Assembly: GCF_026104355.1 (NCBI RefSeq)
Contig: NZ_CP110535.1
Coordinates: 2,790,001 to 2,854,000, forward strand
From: Halomonas sp. BDJS001
GTDB lineage: Bacteria > Pseudomonadota > Gammaproteobacteria > Pseudomonadales > Halomonadaceae
DNA: 64,000 nt
Reading direction: 5' to 3'
Shown here: piece by piece, positions 8,506-17,100 of the stretch
Position numbering within the stretch: position 1 is the stretch's first letter
Layout of the letters: each line of letters opens with the position of its first letter
Translations under genes and position numbers: made by a program
The notes under the pieces: model-generated
What the model saw: the letters and a program-made list of their open reading frames with translations, nothing else
Database searches by the model: none
What the model was told of the DNA's origin: nothing

Positions 8506-9500
8506 CAGCGGCTCCGGTAGAGCAGAAACAGAAAGGTGGGCACGCCCAACAGCGCAGTGATCACGCCAACGGGAAGCTGTTCCGGGGCGATCATGGTGCG
8601 GGCTAGTGTATCGGCCAACACTAACAGCGTGCCCCCCGCCAACGCGCAGGCGGGAAGTATCAGCCGCTGGTCGTTGCCTAACAGCAGGCGCAGCATGTGG
8701 GGCACCACTAAACCAACAAAGCCAATGCTGCCTGCGGTGGTCACTGCCGCTGCGGTGAGTAGGCTGGCGGCAATATAGATACACCACTCAAGCGGCCTGA
8801 CCGCCACGCCCAGCGCGGCGGCCTGCTGAGGGCCACGGGCCAGCACATTCAGGCTACGCCCAAGCGGAATCAGTACCACGCAGGTAGCCAACAACAATAG
8901 CAGCGGCGGCCAAGGGGTACGCGCGTAGGAGAGGTCGCCCATCAACCAGTAGAGCATGCCCGGCAGGCGTTCGGCGGGGCTCATCGCCAGCATTAGGGTA
9001 ATCACCGCGCCCCACCCTGCTGCTACCACCACGCCCGTTAACAGCAACCGCGAAGGCGTCCAGCCGCCGCTGCCGTGGGCCAAGCCAAACACTAAAAACG
9101 TCGAAAATAGCGCACCGCCAAATGCCGAACCCGAAATCGCCAGCCCGCCGAGCCCTCCCAGCATGGCTGCCAATGCACCAATAGAGGCGCCACCGGAAAG
9201 GCCAAGCACGTAAGGGTCAGCAAGAGGATTGCGCAGCAGCACCTGCATTAACGCCCCGGCTACCGCCAACAAACCGCCCACGGCAAACGCCGAGAGCGCC
9301 CTGGGTAAGCGCAGCTCCATCACCATAGTACGCGCCAACGCATCGCTCTCGCCTTGCCCTATATAACCAAGATTATCCAGCACCACTTGCCAAATTTGCG
9401 CCGGAGAAATCTGCGCACTGCCAACACCAAGAGAGATAATCAGCGCAGCCAACGCCGCTAGTAATAGCAGGCTAAGCGGCAACCCCAGGCGTGCGAGCAT
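8505..9500 (-). CDS. btuC: Cobalamin ABC transporter permease
   Basis: A 331-residue FecCD/BtuC-type permease with about ten membrane helices. RNPLADPYVLGLSGGAS and GFVGLVVPHMLRLLLG are the family signatures, and the C-terminal PEQLPVGVITALLGVPTF is typical. Its ATG overlaps the stop of the binding-protein gene, and its stop overlaps the ATPase start. It should form the B12 translocation channel with BtuD. It differs clearly from the permease at 4201-5265, so the two systems are diverged paralogues and not a recent duplication. Confidence 0.93.
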   Translation of the reverse strand: MLARLGLPLSLLLLAALAALIISLGVGSAQISPAQIWQVVLDNLGYIGQGESDALARTMVMELRLPRALSAFAVGGLLAVAGALMQVLLRNPLADPYVLGLSGGASIGALAAMLGGLGGLAISGSAFGGALFSTFLVFGLAHGSGGWTPSRLLLTGVVVAAGWGAVITLMLAMSPAERLPGMLYWLMGDLSYARTPWPPLLLLLATCVVLIPLGRSLNVLARGPQQAAALGVAVRPLEWCIYIAASLLTAAAVTTAGSIGFVGLVVPHMLRLLLGNDQRLILPACALAGGTLLVLADTLARTMIAPEQLPVGVITALLGVPTFLFLLYRSR

Positions 9501-10423
9501 TAACGGCGTCCACGCTTTTGGCGCGCAATATCGAGCTTCTCACAGAGGATCTGGGTGCCCTCCATCAGCCGCGGCGTTGGCCGTTGGATCAGCGATGGCG
9601 GTACAAAGAAGAGGTTATCTTCTGCCACCGCCGTCAGGCTGGGGTACTGCTCCCAGTGGGTCAGCCAGTGGCGGTTCTCTTCGCCCATCCCCCCAGCCAC
9701 AATCGCCTCAGGATTCGCTGCCAGCACGGCTTCATCGTCGATGCGTGGCACCAGCCGCGCCTGCTCGCCAAACACATTCTCGCCCCCGCACATCTCGACT
9801 ACCTGGCCGATCAGGTGCTGGTCATTAACGCTCATTAGCGGCTCATCCCACACTTGGTAGAATGTGCTTACCGGGTCACGATCACGGTAGCGCGCATCAA
9901 TTTCACCCATGGTCTGCCGAAAATTGGCGGCCACTGCCTGGCCGGCGGTTTCAGTACCCGCCAGCCGTGCCAATCGTTCAATGGCGCTGGCTACACCCTC
10001 TATATCCCGGGGCTCGATATAGAACACCGGCATGCCCAAGGCTTCGAGGGTTTCAAGCTGTTCGGCGGGGTTGCCGGTTACCCAGCCAATCACTAGATCA
10101 GGTGCCAACCCCACCAGCGTTTCTAAATCAATTCGGGTGTGGCTACCCACCGACGCCACCTGTTTGGCTTCCGGCGGGTAGTCGCTGTAGGAAACGACGG
10201 CGACCACTTGATCCCCTGCACCCGCAGCAAAGGTCAATTCGGTCGCACCTGGCGACAGCGTGGCAATACGCTGAGCAGCGTTGTAGAGGCAAACCTCACG
10301 GTCACGATCATCCACTGCACAGCGCGAGTGGTCATGGGCGTGGGATACCGACGACAGTAGCAGCAGCGCGAGGCCTAAGGCCCCGCGTACTAAGTAACTG
10401 CTTTTATTGACCAAAATGAACAC
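9500..10423 (-). CDS. btuF: Periplasmic cobalamin-binding protein
   Basis: A 307-residue secreted protein with a signal peptide (hydrophobic core LGLALLLLSSVSHA) followed by a His-rich start of the mature chain and a BtuF/TroA fold shown by RIATLSPGATELTFAAG, DLETLVGLAPDLVIGW and FYIEPRDIEG. The gene starts at a GTG (10423) inside the end of btuB, 20 bases overlapping, with AGGA seven bases upstream; no ATG is available. It delivers B12 from the outer-membrane receptor BtuB to BtuCD. The operon position makes the cobalamin assignment stronger here than for the binding protein at 3188. Confidence 0.92.
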   Translation of the reverse strand: MFILVNKSSYLVRGALGLALLLLSSVSHAHDHSRCAVDDRDREVCLYNAAQRIATLSPGATELTFAAGAGDQVVAVVSYSDYPPEAKQVASVGSHTRIDLETLVGLAPDLVIGWVTGNPAEQLETLEALGMPVFYIEPRDIEGVASAIERLARLAGTETAGQAVAANFRQTMGEIDARYRDRDPVSTFYQVWDEPLMSVNDQHLIGQVVEMCGGENVFGEQARLVPRIDDEAVLAANPEAIVAGGMGEENRHWLTHWEQYPSLTAVAEDNLFFVPPSLIQRPTPRLMEGTQILCEKLDIARQKRGRR

Positions 10424-12224
10424 TCAAAAATCCTGCTCGGCCAGCGTTAATATAGTTACGACTTGTTGAATACTCTTTATCAAAGGCATTTTCTAGCGTA
10501 ACACGGGCCGTCCAGAGCGGCGCAAACTGCCATCCCGCCCGCAGGTTAACCAGCCCATAGCCACCTAAACGCTGAGTATTGGCGACGTTATCATAGCGGT
10601 GATTCTGCGCGATTAACGAGCCCCCCAGCGACCAATCGCCAAGCTCACGGTCGGCATCCAGACGCACACTTTGAGTGGCCCGACGGGCTAATCGATTACC
10701 GCTCTCTCGGTCTTCCGGATCCAGATAGGTAAAGGCGGCTTGCAGTGTCCAATCATTCACTTCTACACCACTGGCAAACTCCGCCCCACGAATACGCGCG
10801 CTGTTGATGTTCTGCGGCGCCCATAAACCACTCGACGTCGGCGCCCAGGCGATCAGGTCATCGTAGTCGTTTTGGAACGCGGCCAAGTCCCAGAACCACT
10901 GGTTGTATTGGCCGCGCACGCCCACCTCAACGCTTTCAGACTTTTCTGGATTGAGATCAGGATTCCCCGAATTCGGCCAATAGAGGTCATTAAAGCTCGG
11001 CGCTTTAAAAGCAGTCCCCATGCTGGCGCGCAGCGTGTGATAGTTATCTACTTGATAACCCAGCGCCAAACTGCCGGTAACTTCATCGCCATAGGCTTCG
11101 TTGTCGTCGTAACGCAGGCTGGCCTGAATGGCAAACGGCGAAAAGTCGAGCAGCCCTTGGGTAAACACAGCGGTGTTATCGCGGCTGGTGACATCAAAGT
11201 CGTTGGTGCTTGAAACGCGGTCTTCGCTGATTTCAGCACCAGCAATCAACTCATGGGCACCCAACTGAAGAGTGTTCTGCCAGCGGGCAGTTTGGGTGCG
11301 GGTATCAATGACGGAGGCACCGAAATTATCCAGCGTATCCAGCTCATCGCGGGCTTCGCTAAGGGTCAGGCGACTCTGCCAGGTATCGGTAACTGGCACC
11401 TCGCCGTAAACACCTGCCACCTGCTGGACGAAGTCATTCTCTCCATCGTCATATTCGTTGTTACCGCGAGCGCGCAGTGCCAGCACCCCCACCTCAGCAC
11501 CACTCTCAAAAATATGTGCAACGCGGGCAAGCGCTGAGGTGTTGTCATACCCTTTGTCTTCACCGCCACGACGAATGGGTTGGCCATCCGTATTGAAATG
11601 GCTAGCGGCGAAGCTGTAGCGCGTGCCCCCTTCGCGGCCAGAAACACCTGCACTTAGCCGTTGGGTATTAAAGGAACCACCGCCGACTGAGACTCTCGGC
11701 TGCGGGCCCTCTTCGTCGCCATCAGGAGTAAATAGCTGTATTACCCCGCCAACGGCATCTGCACCGTAAAGGCTACCGCGGGGGCCGCGCACGATTTCTG
11801 CACGGTCAAACATGCGTGGGTCTAGGTACTGAAAAGCGGCGCCGCCCGCCGTGGCAGATCTCAGCCGAATACCATCGATCATCAACACGGAGGCATCGCT
11901 GGGCGCACCGCGTAGATAAACGCTGCTGTTTTTGCCAAAGCTGCCGTTGCTGGTGATATCAACGCCCGGCTGGCCGCGCAGAAGATCGGTCAGGCTGGTG
12001 GGGTCTTGGCGGCGAAAAGTGGCTGTGTCCAGCACGCTAACCGATGAAAGGCTTTCATTGGCAGTGCGCGGCGCTAACGCAGCGGTTACCACGACAGGAT
12101 CAAGCGTGGCTAAATCAGTCGTCGCGGCGGCGTATTGGGCCTGGGCTGAAAAGGAGATGGCGAGTGGTAAAGCAGCCATGCTCAACGCCGCCCGTTTGGC
12201 GGTCGTGTGGAAACGGTGATTCAT
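10404..12224 (-). CDS. btuB: TonB-dependent vitamin B12 receptor
   Basis: A 606-residue outer-membrane receptor. A signal peptide (MNHRFHTTAKRAALSMAALP) is followed by a TonB-box-like DPVVVTA near residue 43, the plug domain (SLTDLLRGQPGVDI, RGAPSDASVLMIDGIRL, RGPRGSLYGADAVGGVIQL) and a beta-barrel with many alternating strands. The length is close to E. coli BtuB. AAGGGA lies about seven bases before the ATG. The gene follows a cobalamin riboswitch and heads btuB-btuF-btuC-btuD. It brings corrinoids across the outer membrane with TonB energy. Confidence 0.95.
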   Translation of the reverse strand: MNHRFHTTAKRAALSMAALPLAISFSAQAQYAAATTDLATLDPVVVTAALAPRTANESLSSVSVLDTATFRRQDPTSLTDLLRGQPGVDITSNGSFGKNSSVYLRGAPSDASVLMIDGIRLRSATAGGAAFQYLDPRMFDRAEIVRGPRGSLYGADAVGGVIQLFTPDGDEEGPQPRVSVGGGSFNTQRLSAGVSGREGGTRYSFAASHFNTDGQPIRRGGEDKGYDNTSALARVAHIFESGAEVGVLALRARGNNEYDDGENDFVQQVAGVYGEVPVTDTWQSRLTLSEARDELDTLDNFGASVIDTRTQTARWQNTLQLGAHELIAGAEISEDRVSSTNDFDVTSRDNTAVFTQGLLDFSPFAIQASLRYDDNEAYGDEVTGSLALGYQVDNYHTLRASMGTAFKAPSFNDLYWPNSGNPDLNPEKSESVEVGVRGQYNQWFWDLAAFQNDYDDLIAWAPTSSGLWAPQNINSARIRGAEFASGVEVNDWTLQAAFTYLDPEDRESGNRLARRATQSVRLDADRELGDWSLGGSLIAQNHRYDNVANTQRLGGYGLVNLRAGWQFAPLWTARVTLENAFDKEYSTSRNYINAGRAGFLSVHFGQ

Positions 12225-12373
12225 GGTGGGATCCCTTGCGCGTCGTGCTCACCCGCACAACGTGTTTTTGTGACCAAGCGCAGGGCACAACAAGGGAGTC
12301 ACGGTCGCACCGAATGATCGTATTGCGCCACCGTTCATCGCCCTGGGAACGCCCACCGCGTCTCGGCATGTAT

Positions 12374-12390
12374 CGGTTCAGGTTGAACCG
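12374..12390 (-). promoter_or_regulatory. Possible expression-platform hairpin of the btuB riboswitch
   Basis: CGGTTCA-acc-TGAACCG on the minus strand is a perfect 7-bp stem with a 3-base loop starting just after the B12 box. It has no following T-run and lies about 150 bases before the btuB start, so the mechanism is unclear. The rest of 12225-12373 contains no gene that I can see. Confidence 0.4.
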
Positions 12391-12397
12391 TTACTCT

Positions 12398-12596
12398 CGG
12401 GCCGGTCTCCGGGCTGACGAGCGAAAGGCAGCATCTAACAATGCACCTTTCCGAACGACCACCTTCCCGTGCGTGGGCACAGTGGCGTCTTGGCCGCTCT
12501 TATCTCGATCACCGTTGCGGGGGCAGCGTTGGAATCACGCAAAGCGTTCACCAACTTCCCGTTTCACTAGCGGCGTTATCCACCGCCAGCACCTGA
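12398..12596 (-). ncRNA. Cobalamin riboswitch (second copy), leader of btuB
   Basis: Read on the minus strand, the conserved blocks appear in order: GGGAAGTTGGTG at the 5' side (near 12550), CCCCCGCAAC near 12524-12515, CCACTG near 12485-12480, GGGAAGG near 12468-12462, and the B12 box GTCAGCCCGGAGACCGGC ending near 12401. It lies in the 5' leader of btuB, about 170 bases before the start codon, and should lower btuBFCD expression when adenosylcobalamin is abundant. Confidence 0.93.
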
Positions 12597-12606
12597 GAGT
12601 GGGCGT

Positions 12607-12635
12607 AAGCTAGCAACTTGCCCAAAGGAGGTCAA
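12607..12635 (-). promoter_or_regulatory. Sigma-70 type promoter for the btuB leader
   Basis: On the minus strand TTGACC (12635-12630) and TAGCTT (12612-12607) are 17 bases apart, the latter with an upstream TG (extended -10). A start near 12600 agrees with the 5' end of the riboswitch. The stretch 12597-12678 between this operon and the cob operon contains no other feature that I recognise. Confidence 0.55.
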
Positions 12636-12678
12636 TTGAAGTACGGCGCAAAGCGCGCCCAGCATAGCACTGACCGAG

Positions 12679-13104
12679 CTATTTAACTGCCATCACCAAC
12701 CCATGCCGGACGTACCACACCTGTTCAGCCTGAGCAGTGGCATCCTGAACGAACCAGCCATTGAGGTCACGTAAGCGACGCTGTTCGGGCTGCATGGGCA
12801 CAATTCCACGGCCAACTTCGTTGGCAATAATGATTAACTGTGCGTTTAGCGCTTCGGCGCGCTGGCAGAGTGCTGCCATATCGCTCTGCCACTGCTGGCG
12901 CTGGGCATCGGTATCGTCACGTTCAAGCGCAGCCCTAAGCCACTCAAGCACACCTGTGATAACCAGCGGCGTATTGGCTACAAGCGCTTGCTCGCTATCG
13001 CTGAAAGGCTTAGCAGCATCAAGCCGCCATCCGTTTGCAGTGGGAAAGCGTGCGGCTACAGCGTCTCGTTTGCCAGCGCAGGCACCGCCGATGAAGAGCT
13101 GCAT
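12679..13104 (-). CDS. Divergent CobU-like protein (degenerate adenosylcobinamide kinase/guanylyltransferase paralogue)
   Basis: A 141-residue protein related to CobU but short. It keeps the family's second motif, NEVGRGIVPMQPEQRRLRDL, and the C-terminal QDATAQAEQVWYVRHGLVMAVK region. Its P-loop is altered (GGACAGKRD in place of GGxRSGKS), and the segment holding the guanylylated histidine of CobU is missing. The start is put at ATG 13104 because AGGAG lies seven bases before it; an ATG at 13110 is too close. It is the last gene of the cob operon and overlaps cobC by 49 bases. It may be a partner or regulatory subunit for the main CobU at 14443-14994, or a corrinoid-related protein with a new role; both are inference. 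Confidence 0.7.
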   Translation of the reverse strand: MQLFIGGACAGKRDAVAARFPTANGWRLDAAKPFSDSEQALVANTPLVITGVLEWLRAALERDDTDAQRQQWQSDMAALCQRAEALNAQLIIIANEVGRGIVPMQPEQRRLRDLNGWFVQDATAQAEQVWYVRHGLVMAVK

Positions 13105-13709
13105 TGCCATTCTCCTTGTCCATTCGCACCGGTGTAATAAGTGAGTTTCCAGCGCCTGCCTTGGGCCTGACTCACCGTGCCATCCCAGAAATGAATGGTT
13201 TCAAAACGACGGCGCAGCTCGCGAATCACGCCGCCGTGGGTCACTGTCAGTACCTTTTTATGGTCACCCGCTTGGGCATTAGTCGCAACATCGTGCAGCC
13301 AAGCATCCAAGCGCTCGCGTAACTGTGCAGCCGATTCTCCACCAGGGATTTGCAGCTCGCCCACGCTGTCAATCCAGGCGCGATAATGGGGTAAATTCTT
13401 TAGCTCGTCGTAAACCTTGCCTTCGTACTCGCCAAAATCGAGCTCGCGCAGGCGTGGTTCAAGCGTAAGGGGCACGCCTGGTTTGGCGACTTCCGCCCAC
13501 TTCAACGTTTGCTGGCAGCGGTTAAGATCGCTGGAGTAAATAGCATCAAAACGCTCATCCGCTAGTGCCTCACGCAGTGCCAGCAATCCTGCTTCGGCAT
13601 CGGGGAACAGCAGCGGAATATCTTGCTGACCTTGATAACGACGCTCTAAATTCCAAGCGGTGATACCGTGGCGAACTGCCACCAGCTCCACACTAAGATC
13701 AATAGCCAA
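13056..13709 (-). CDS. cobC: Alpha-ribazole phosphatase (histidine phosphatase family)
   Basis: A 217-residue histidine phosphatase. The catalytic VRHGITAWN motif is near residues 12-20, SSDLNRCQQT and LRELDFGEYEG carry further phosphate-site residues, and the second histidine is in TVTHGGVIREL. CobC removes the phosphate from alpha-ribazole phosphate or adenosylcobalamin phosphate in the last steps of B12 assembly. The likely start is a TTG at 13709, supported by an AGGAGG sequence about six bases upstream. The gene begins inside the 3' end of cobS (64-base overlap). The general family is sure; the substrate follows from the operon. Confidence 0.86.
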   Translation of the reverse strand: MAIDLSVELVAVRHGITAWNLERRYQGQQDIPLLFPDAEAGLLALREALADERFDAIYSSDLNRCQQTLKWAEVAKPGVPLTLEPRLRELDFGEYEGKVYDELKNLPHYRAWIDSVGELQIPGGESAAQLRERLDAWLHDVATNAQAGDHKKVLTVTHGGVIRELRRRFETIHFWDGTVSQAQGRRWKLTYYTGANGQGEWQCSSSSAVPALANETL

Positions 13710-14470
13710 AGCTCCCCTCCTTCAATGGTGGCGCCTACCATATCGCCGTTGATGCCGTTAAACAGTCGCAACATAAACCAGCGCATAAGTACCACAAACA
13801 CAATGACCGTTAGCCCTATCAATACGACTGGCGGGGCTAACAGCGCGACAACTGCCAACGGAACCAACGCCAGTGCCACGTCCTGGCCGCTAAGCGACTG
13901 CTGCCAGCTCCAAGCCAGGCCCTTCGACTGGGCGCAGGGGGTCAGAACCAGCAAGGCAACGCCCCCCCAACGCCCAAGCGCGGGCACCACCAGCAGCCAC
14001 CAGAGCGGCGCTTGATAGGTGAGCAATGCCCATAGCAGCACGCCCTTCCAGGCGAGCAGAAACAGCAGCGCCAGCATTCCAAAACTGCCGATTTGTGGGT
14101 CTTTCATAATCTCCCAGCGGCGCGCCAGCGGCTGATTGCTGCCCAGCGCATCGGCGATATCCATCACGCCATCCAAATGCAGCCCACCCGAGAGCGCCAC
14201 CCACACGCTTAATATCACCAGCGCGGTGATCGGCGTGGGGACGTTGCGCATCGCAAATGCTAGCAGCACCAGCACGCTGCCGATCAACAGGCCCACCAAG
14301 GGGTAGGCGCGCACCGCCCAGCGGCGGGTATCGGGCGTCCAGGGAACGGCTATTGGGACTGGGATCCGGGTCAGAAACTGCAGCGCCAGCAGGAGACCGA
14401 ACAGAGCATTCTTTACAGCACCCTCTTTCACAGCACTCTCTTTCACAGCAGCTTCCCGTGGTTTTTCCAT
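13646..14470 (-). CDS. cobS: Adenosylcobinamide-GDP ribazoletransferase (cobalamin synthase)
   Basis: A 274-residue integral membrane protein with the family start LLLALQFLTRIPVP and the motif LDGVMDIADALGSN, whose acidic residues bind metal. Further hydrophobic segments follow to the C-terminus. CobS joins adenosylcobinamide-GDP to alpha-ribazole (phosphate) at the inner membrane. The first 20 residues are unusual: EAAVKESAVKEGAVK is encoded by a short tandem DNA repeat, and they lie in the overlap with the end of cobU. The true start may therefore be inside or after this stretch. It overlaps both neighbours, as expected for coupled translation. Confidence 0.9.
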   Translation of the reverse strand: MEKPREAAVKESAVKEGAVKNALFGLLLALQFLTRIPVPIAVPWTPDTRRWAVRAYPLVGLLIGSVLVLLAFAMRNVPTPITALVILSVWVALSGGLHLDGVMDIADALGSNQPLARRWEIMKDPQIGSFGMLALLFLLAWKGVLLWALLTYQAPLWWLLVVPALGRWGGVALLVLTPCAQSKGLAWSWQQSLSGQDVALALVPLAVVALLAPPVVLIGLTVIVFVVLMRWFMLRLFNGINGDMVGATIEGGELWLLILVWSWWQFATVSPLGI

Positions 14471-14994
14471 TCGATGGCGCAGCCTGCGACCACTTCTAGC
14501 ACCGAGTCCGCTTCTGCCGCTAGCGAGCGGTGAGCGCGCTGAAGAAACGCCAGGTAGCGCCAGGTTTGCGTATCAGTGGGCGGCAGCGCTTCGTTAATAT
14601 CGTTAGAGACAATCACTAGATAAATACTGCGCGTGCGAGCATCCGATAACATCCTTATCAGCAGCTCCATACCCCCGTCGTCGCTAAGTTCACTGCCATA
14701 CAGCACTTGGCTGGCCCATAGCGTTAAGCAGTCCAGCAACACCGCGCTGCCATCGGGCACCTCGGCCAGCGCTTGATCTATATCCACAGGCGCCTCTAGC
14801 GTTACCCAGCGAACGGCTTGCCCGTGACCGCTCCTAGCTTGCTGGTGTCGTGCCACTCGCTCAGCCATCTCTGCGTCGTATACGGCTGCGGTCGCTAAGT
14901 AATAACACGGTGAGCTACCCGCCGCCTCCACTACTTGCTGTTCGGCAATATCACTTTTGCCGGAGCGTGCGCCGCCGCTAACGAAGACAATCAT
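14443..14994 (-). CDS. cobU: Adenosylcobinamide kinase / guanylyltransferase (CobU/CobP)
   Basis: A 183-residue protein matching CobU in length. The P-loop SGGARSGKSDIAE lies at residues 6-18, and ATAAVYDAEMAERVARHQ carries the histidine that is guanylylated in CobU. LLDCLTLWASQVL is also typical. However, the family motif NEVGxGIVP is replaced by SNDINEALPPTD. The divergent paralogue at 12679-13104 keeps that motif, so each of the two has lost what the other retains. CobU phosphorylates adenosylcobinamide and transfers GMP to it. The start overlaps the end of the upstream cobD by 17 bases. Confidence 0.88.
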   Translation of the reverse strand: MIVFVSGGARSGKSDIAEQQVVEAAGSSPCYYLATAAVYDAEMAERVARHQQARSGHGQAVRWVTLEAPVDIDQALAEVPDGSAVLLDCLTLWASQVLYGSELSDDGGMELLIRMLSDARTRSIYLVIVSNDINEALPPTDTQTWRYLAFLQRAHRSLAAEADSVLEVVAGCAIEWKNHGKLL

Positions 14995-16099
14995 GCAGTA
15001 CCTTTTTCAGCACATTAACTAGCCGTCGGTTGGCAGGTTCGTCACGCAGCGCCACTCTCAGCCATTCGCCATTAAGCCCGGCAAAATTGTGGCTATGACG
15101 CACTAAAATGCCCTGGCGCAGTAGCTGCTCAAATAGCGCATCCGTGGTGATTTCCTGCGTAGCACTGGGGCGGATCAGAAAAAAACACGCCTGGCTGGGC
15201 ACAACGTCCAAGCCCAACTCGGTAAGCGCTTGCGCCACACGCGGCCGTTCGCTGGCCAACCACCGCTGGGTGCGCCGGGCAAAGGCATCATCCGTCAGCA
15301 ACGGCGCCACTAGCTCAGCCGCCAAGTGATTAACACTCCAGGCTGGCTGGCAAGTCTCTGCGGCCTTGATCGTTGCCGCCTCCGCCAGCATATAGCCCAG
15401 CCGCAGCCCTGGCAGGGTATAAAACTTGGTCATGGAGTGCAGCAGCGTCAGGTGCGAATAGCGCGCCAACAGCGGAGCCATAGAGGCCTGCTGGGGCGCC
15501 TCGCCTACCATGTCGATAAAGGCCTCATCGACGACCACATGGCAGCCAATGGCTGCGCTGTGATCTAACAGAGTTTCCATTGCGGACATATCAATTAGCG
15601 TAGCGGTAGGATTATTGGGGCGGCATAAAAACAGCACCTCAATACCGTTAAGCCCTGCCAACAGCGAAGCAATATCCAGCGTAAAGTGCGGCGCGGGCAG
15701 TGCGATCTCAGTGACGGAGAGCCGATGGGCACGACAGGCGCGGGCATACTCGCCAAAACTTGGGGTAATAATCGCCGCCCGCTTGCCTGCATGCAGTGCG
15801 GCAGCCAGGAAAATCGCCTCAGCGCCGCCGTTGGTCAGCAGCACTTGTTCGGGCTGAAGCTGGTGGTGGGCGGCGATGGCCTGACGCGCAGTTGAATAGT
15901 CCGGCGCGGGGTAGCGTTCAAGACCTGTCAGTTGCTTAGTCAGCCAATCGCTCACCCACGCCGGAGGCCCCAAAGGGTTGAGGTTGGCGCTAAAATCTTC
16001 CAGACGGTGATCGGCGGGCAAACCAAAGTGCGCTAATAGCGCCTCGGCTTGGCCGCCATGCCTGGGCCATGGAGAGCTGGGCCACATAGGTTGACTCAT
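14978..16099 (-). CDS. cobD: L-threonine-O-3-phosphate decarboxylase (PLP, CobD/CobC family)
   Basis: A 373-residue class I/II aminotransferase-fold protein. HGGQAEALLAHFGL and DFSANLNPLGPP are typical N-terminal motifs, LTNGGAEAIFLAA precedes the cofactor site, CRPNNPTATL and VVDEAFIDM bind PLP, and the Schiff-base lysine lies in LLHSMTKFYTLPGLRLGY. The enzyme makes (R)-1-aminopropan-2-ol phosphate, the linker between corrin ring and nucleotide loop. The start ATG overlaps the stop of cbiB (ATGA). I use the enteric name cobD; the same protein is called CobC in Pseudomonas. Confidence 0.92.
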   Translation of the reverse strand: MSQPMWPSSPWPRHGGQAEALLAHFGLPADHRLEDFSANLNPLGPPAWVSDWLTKQLTGLERYPAPDYSTARQAIAAHHQLQPEQVLLTNGGAEAIFLAAALHAGKRAAIITPSFGEYARACRAHRLSVTEIALPAPHFTLDIASLLAGLNGIEVLFLCRPNNPTATLIDMSAMETLLDHSAAIGCHVVVDEAFIDMVGEAPQQASMAPLLARYSHLTLLHSMTKFYTLPGLRLGYMLAEAATIKAAETCQPAWSVNHLAAELVAPLLTDDAFARRTQRWLASERPRVAQALTELGLDVVPSQACFFLIRPSATQEITTDALFEQLLRQGILVRHSHNFAGLNGEWLRVALRDEPANRRLVNVLKKVLHDCLR

Positions 16100-17100
16100 A
16101 GTAGCCCCTTAAATATGAATAATATGCTCGCTATGACCACCACTGACAGCACCATAAACAGTATCCAGGCGCCGTGCATTAAGCGCACCGTGGCCGTGAT
16201 ATGCGTGACCTGCAGCACTTCAAGCGGCTCACCTAGGGTAGCGCGCTGAGACACCACACCTTGATAGACATTGGTGCCACCCAACTGAACACCGAGTAGT
16301 CTTGCTACCATGGCCTCCGGCCAGCCAGCATTGGGGCTTGGATGACGCGGCGCATCGCGACAAGTACTGCTCAGTGCGCCTTTCCAGCGCAGCTTCAAAA
16401 CGCCTGAAACATCCAGTAGCAGGCCAGCGAGCCACAGGCATAGCGCGGTTAAACGTGCGGGTATCCAGTTGGCCATGTCGTCCAGCTTTGCGGAGGCAAA
16501 ACCAAAATCGGCATAGCGTTGGTTTTTGTAGCCTACCATCGAATCCAGAGTATTCACCGCCTTGTACGCCAGCGCCAGCGGTGCTCCGCCAATCAGGGCA
16601 AAAAATAGCGGCGCGGTAATGCCATCAACAGTGTTTTCCGCCACGGTTTCCACCGTGCCCCGGGTAATTTCCGCTTCATCCAAGCGTTGCGTATCGCGCC
16701 CGACTATCATTCCCAGTGCCTTGCGGGCGGCAGGCAAATCGCCTTGAGTAAGCGGCTGGATTACGGCGCGGGCCGCATCGCCCAAGCCTTTAATCGCCAG
16801 CGTAGTCGATAGCAGCCACAGCTCGGCGATCAGTGCTACCCCAGGGTGCACTCGTTCTAACAGCGCCAGCACCAGCCAGCTAATCCCCCATACGCCGCCG
16901 ACGACAATAATGGTCAGCAGAAAGCCACTAACTCTGCGCTGCTGCGCCGTGCCGCGATTCCACAGCCGCTCAAAGGCGCTAATAAAGCGCCCTATCAGCA
17001 CCACCGGATGCGGTATTGAGCGTGGGTCACCAACGATTAAATCAATCATAATCGCTAAAGCGATCAGCGCTACGCCCGTTATTGTAGCGCTTGCGCTCAT
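16096..17100 (-). CDS. cbiB: Adenosylcobinamide-phosphate synthase (CbiB/CobD)
   Basis: A 334-residue membrane protein with the CbiB signature DLIVGDPRSIPHPVVLIGR near residues 20-38, SLAIKGLGDAAR-like central motifs (seen as TLAIKGLGDAARAV), and VAENTVDGITAPLFFALIGG and KAVNTLDSMVGYKN further on. It joins the aminopropanol phosphate arm to adenosylcobyric acid. The gene is coupled to cobT upstream and cobD downstream through ATGA overlaps. Its product and that of cobD act in consecutive steps, which fits their adjacency. Confidence 0.94.
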   Translation of the reverse strand: MSASATITGVALIALAIMIDLIVGDPRSIPHPVVLIGRFISAFERLWNRGTAQQRRVSGFLLTIIVVGGVWGISWLVLALLERVHPGVALIAELWLLSTTLAIKGLGDAARAVIQPLTQGDLPAARKALGMIVGRDTQRLDEAEITRGTVETVAENTVDGITAPLFFALIGGAPLALAYKAVNTLDSMVGYKNQRYADFGFASAKLDDMANWIPARLTALCLWLAGLLLDVSGVLKLRWKGALSSTCRDAPRHPSPNAGWPEAMVARLLGVQLGGTNVYQGVVSQRATLGEPLEVLQVTHITATVRLMHGAWILFMVLSVVVIASILFIFKGLL

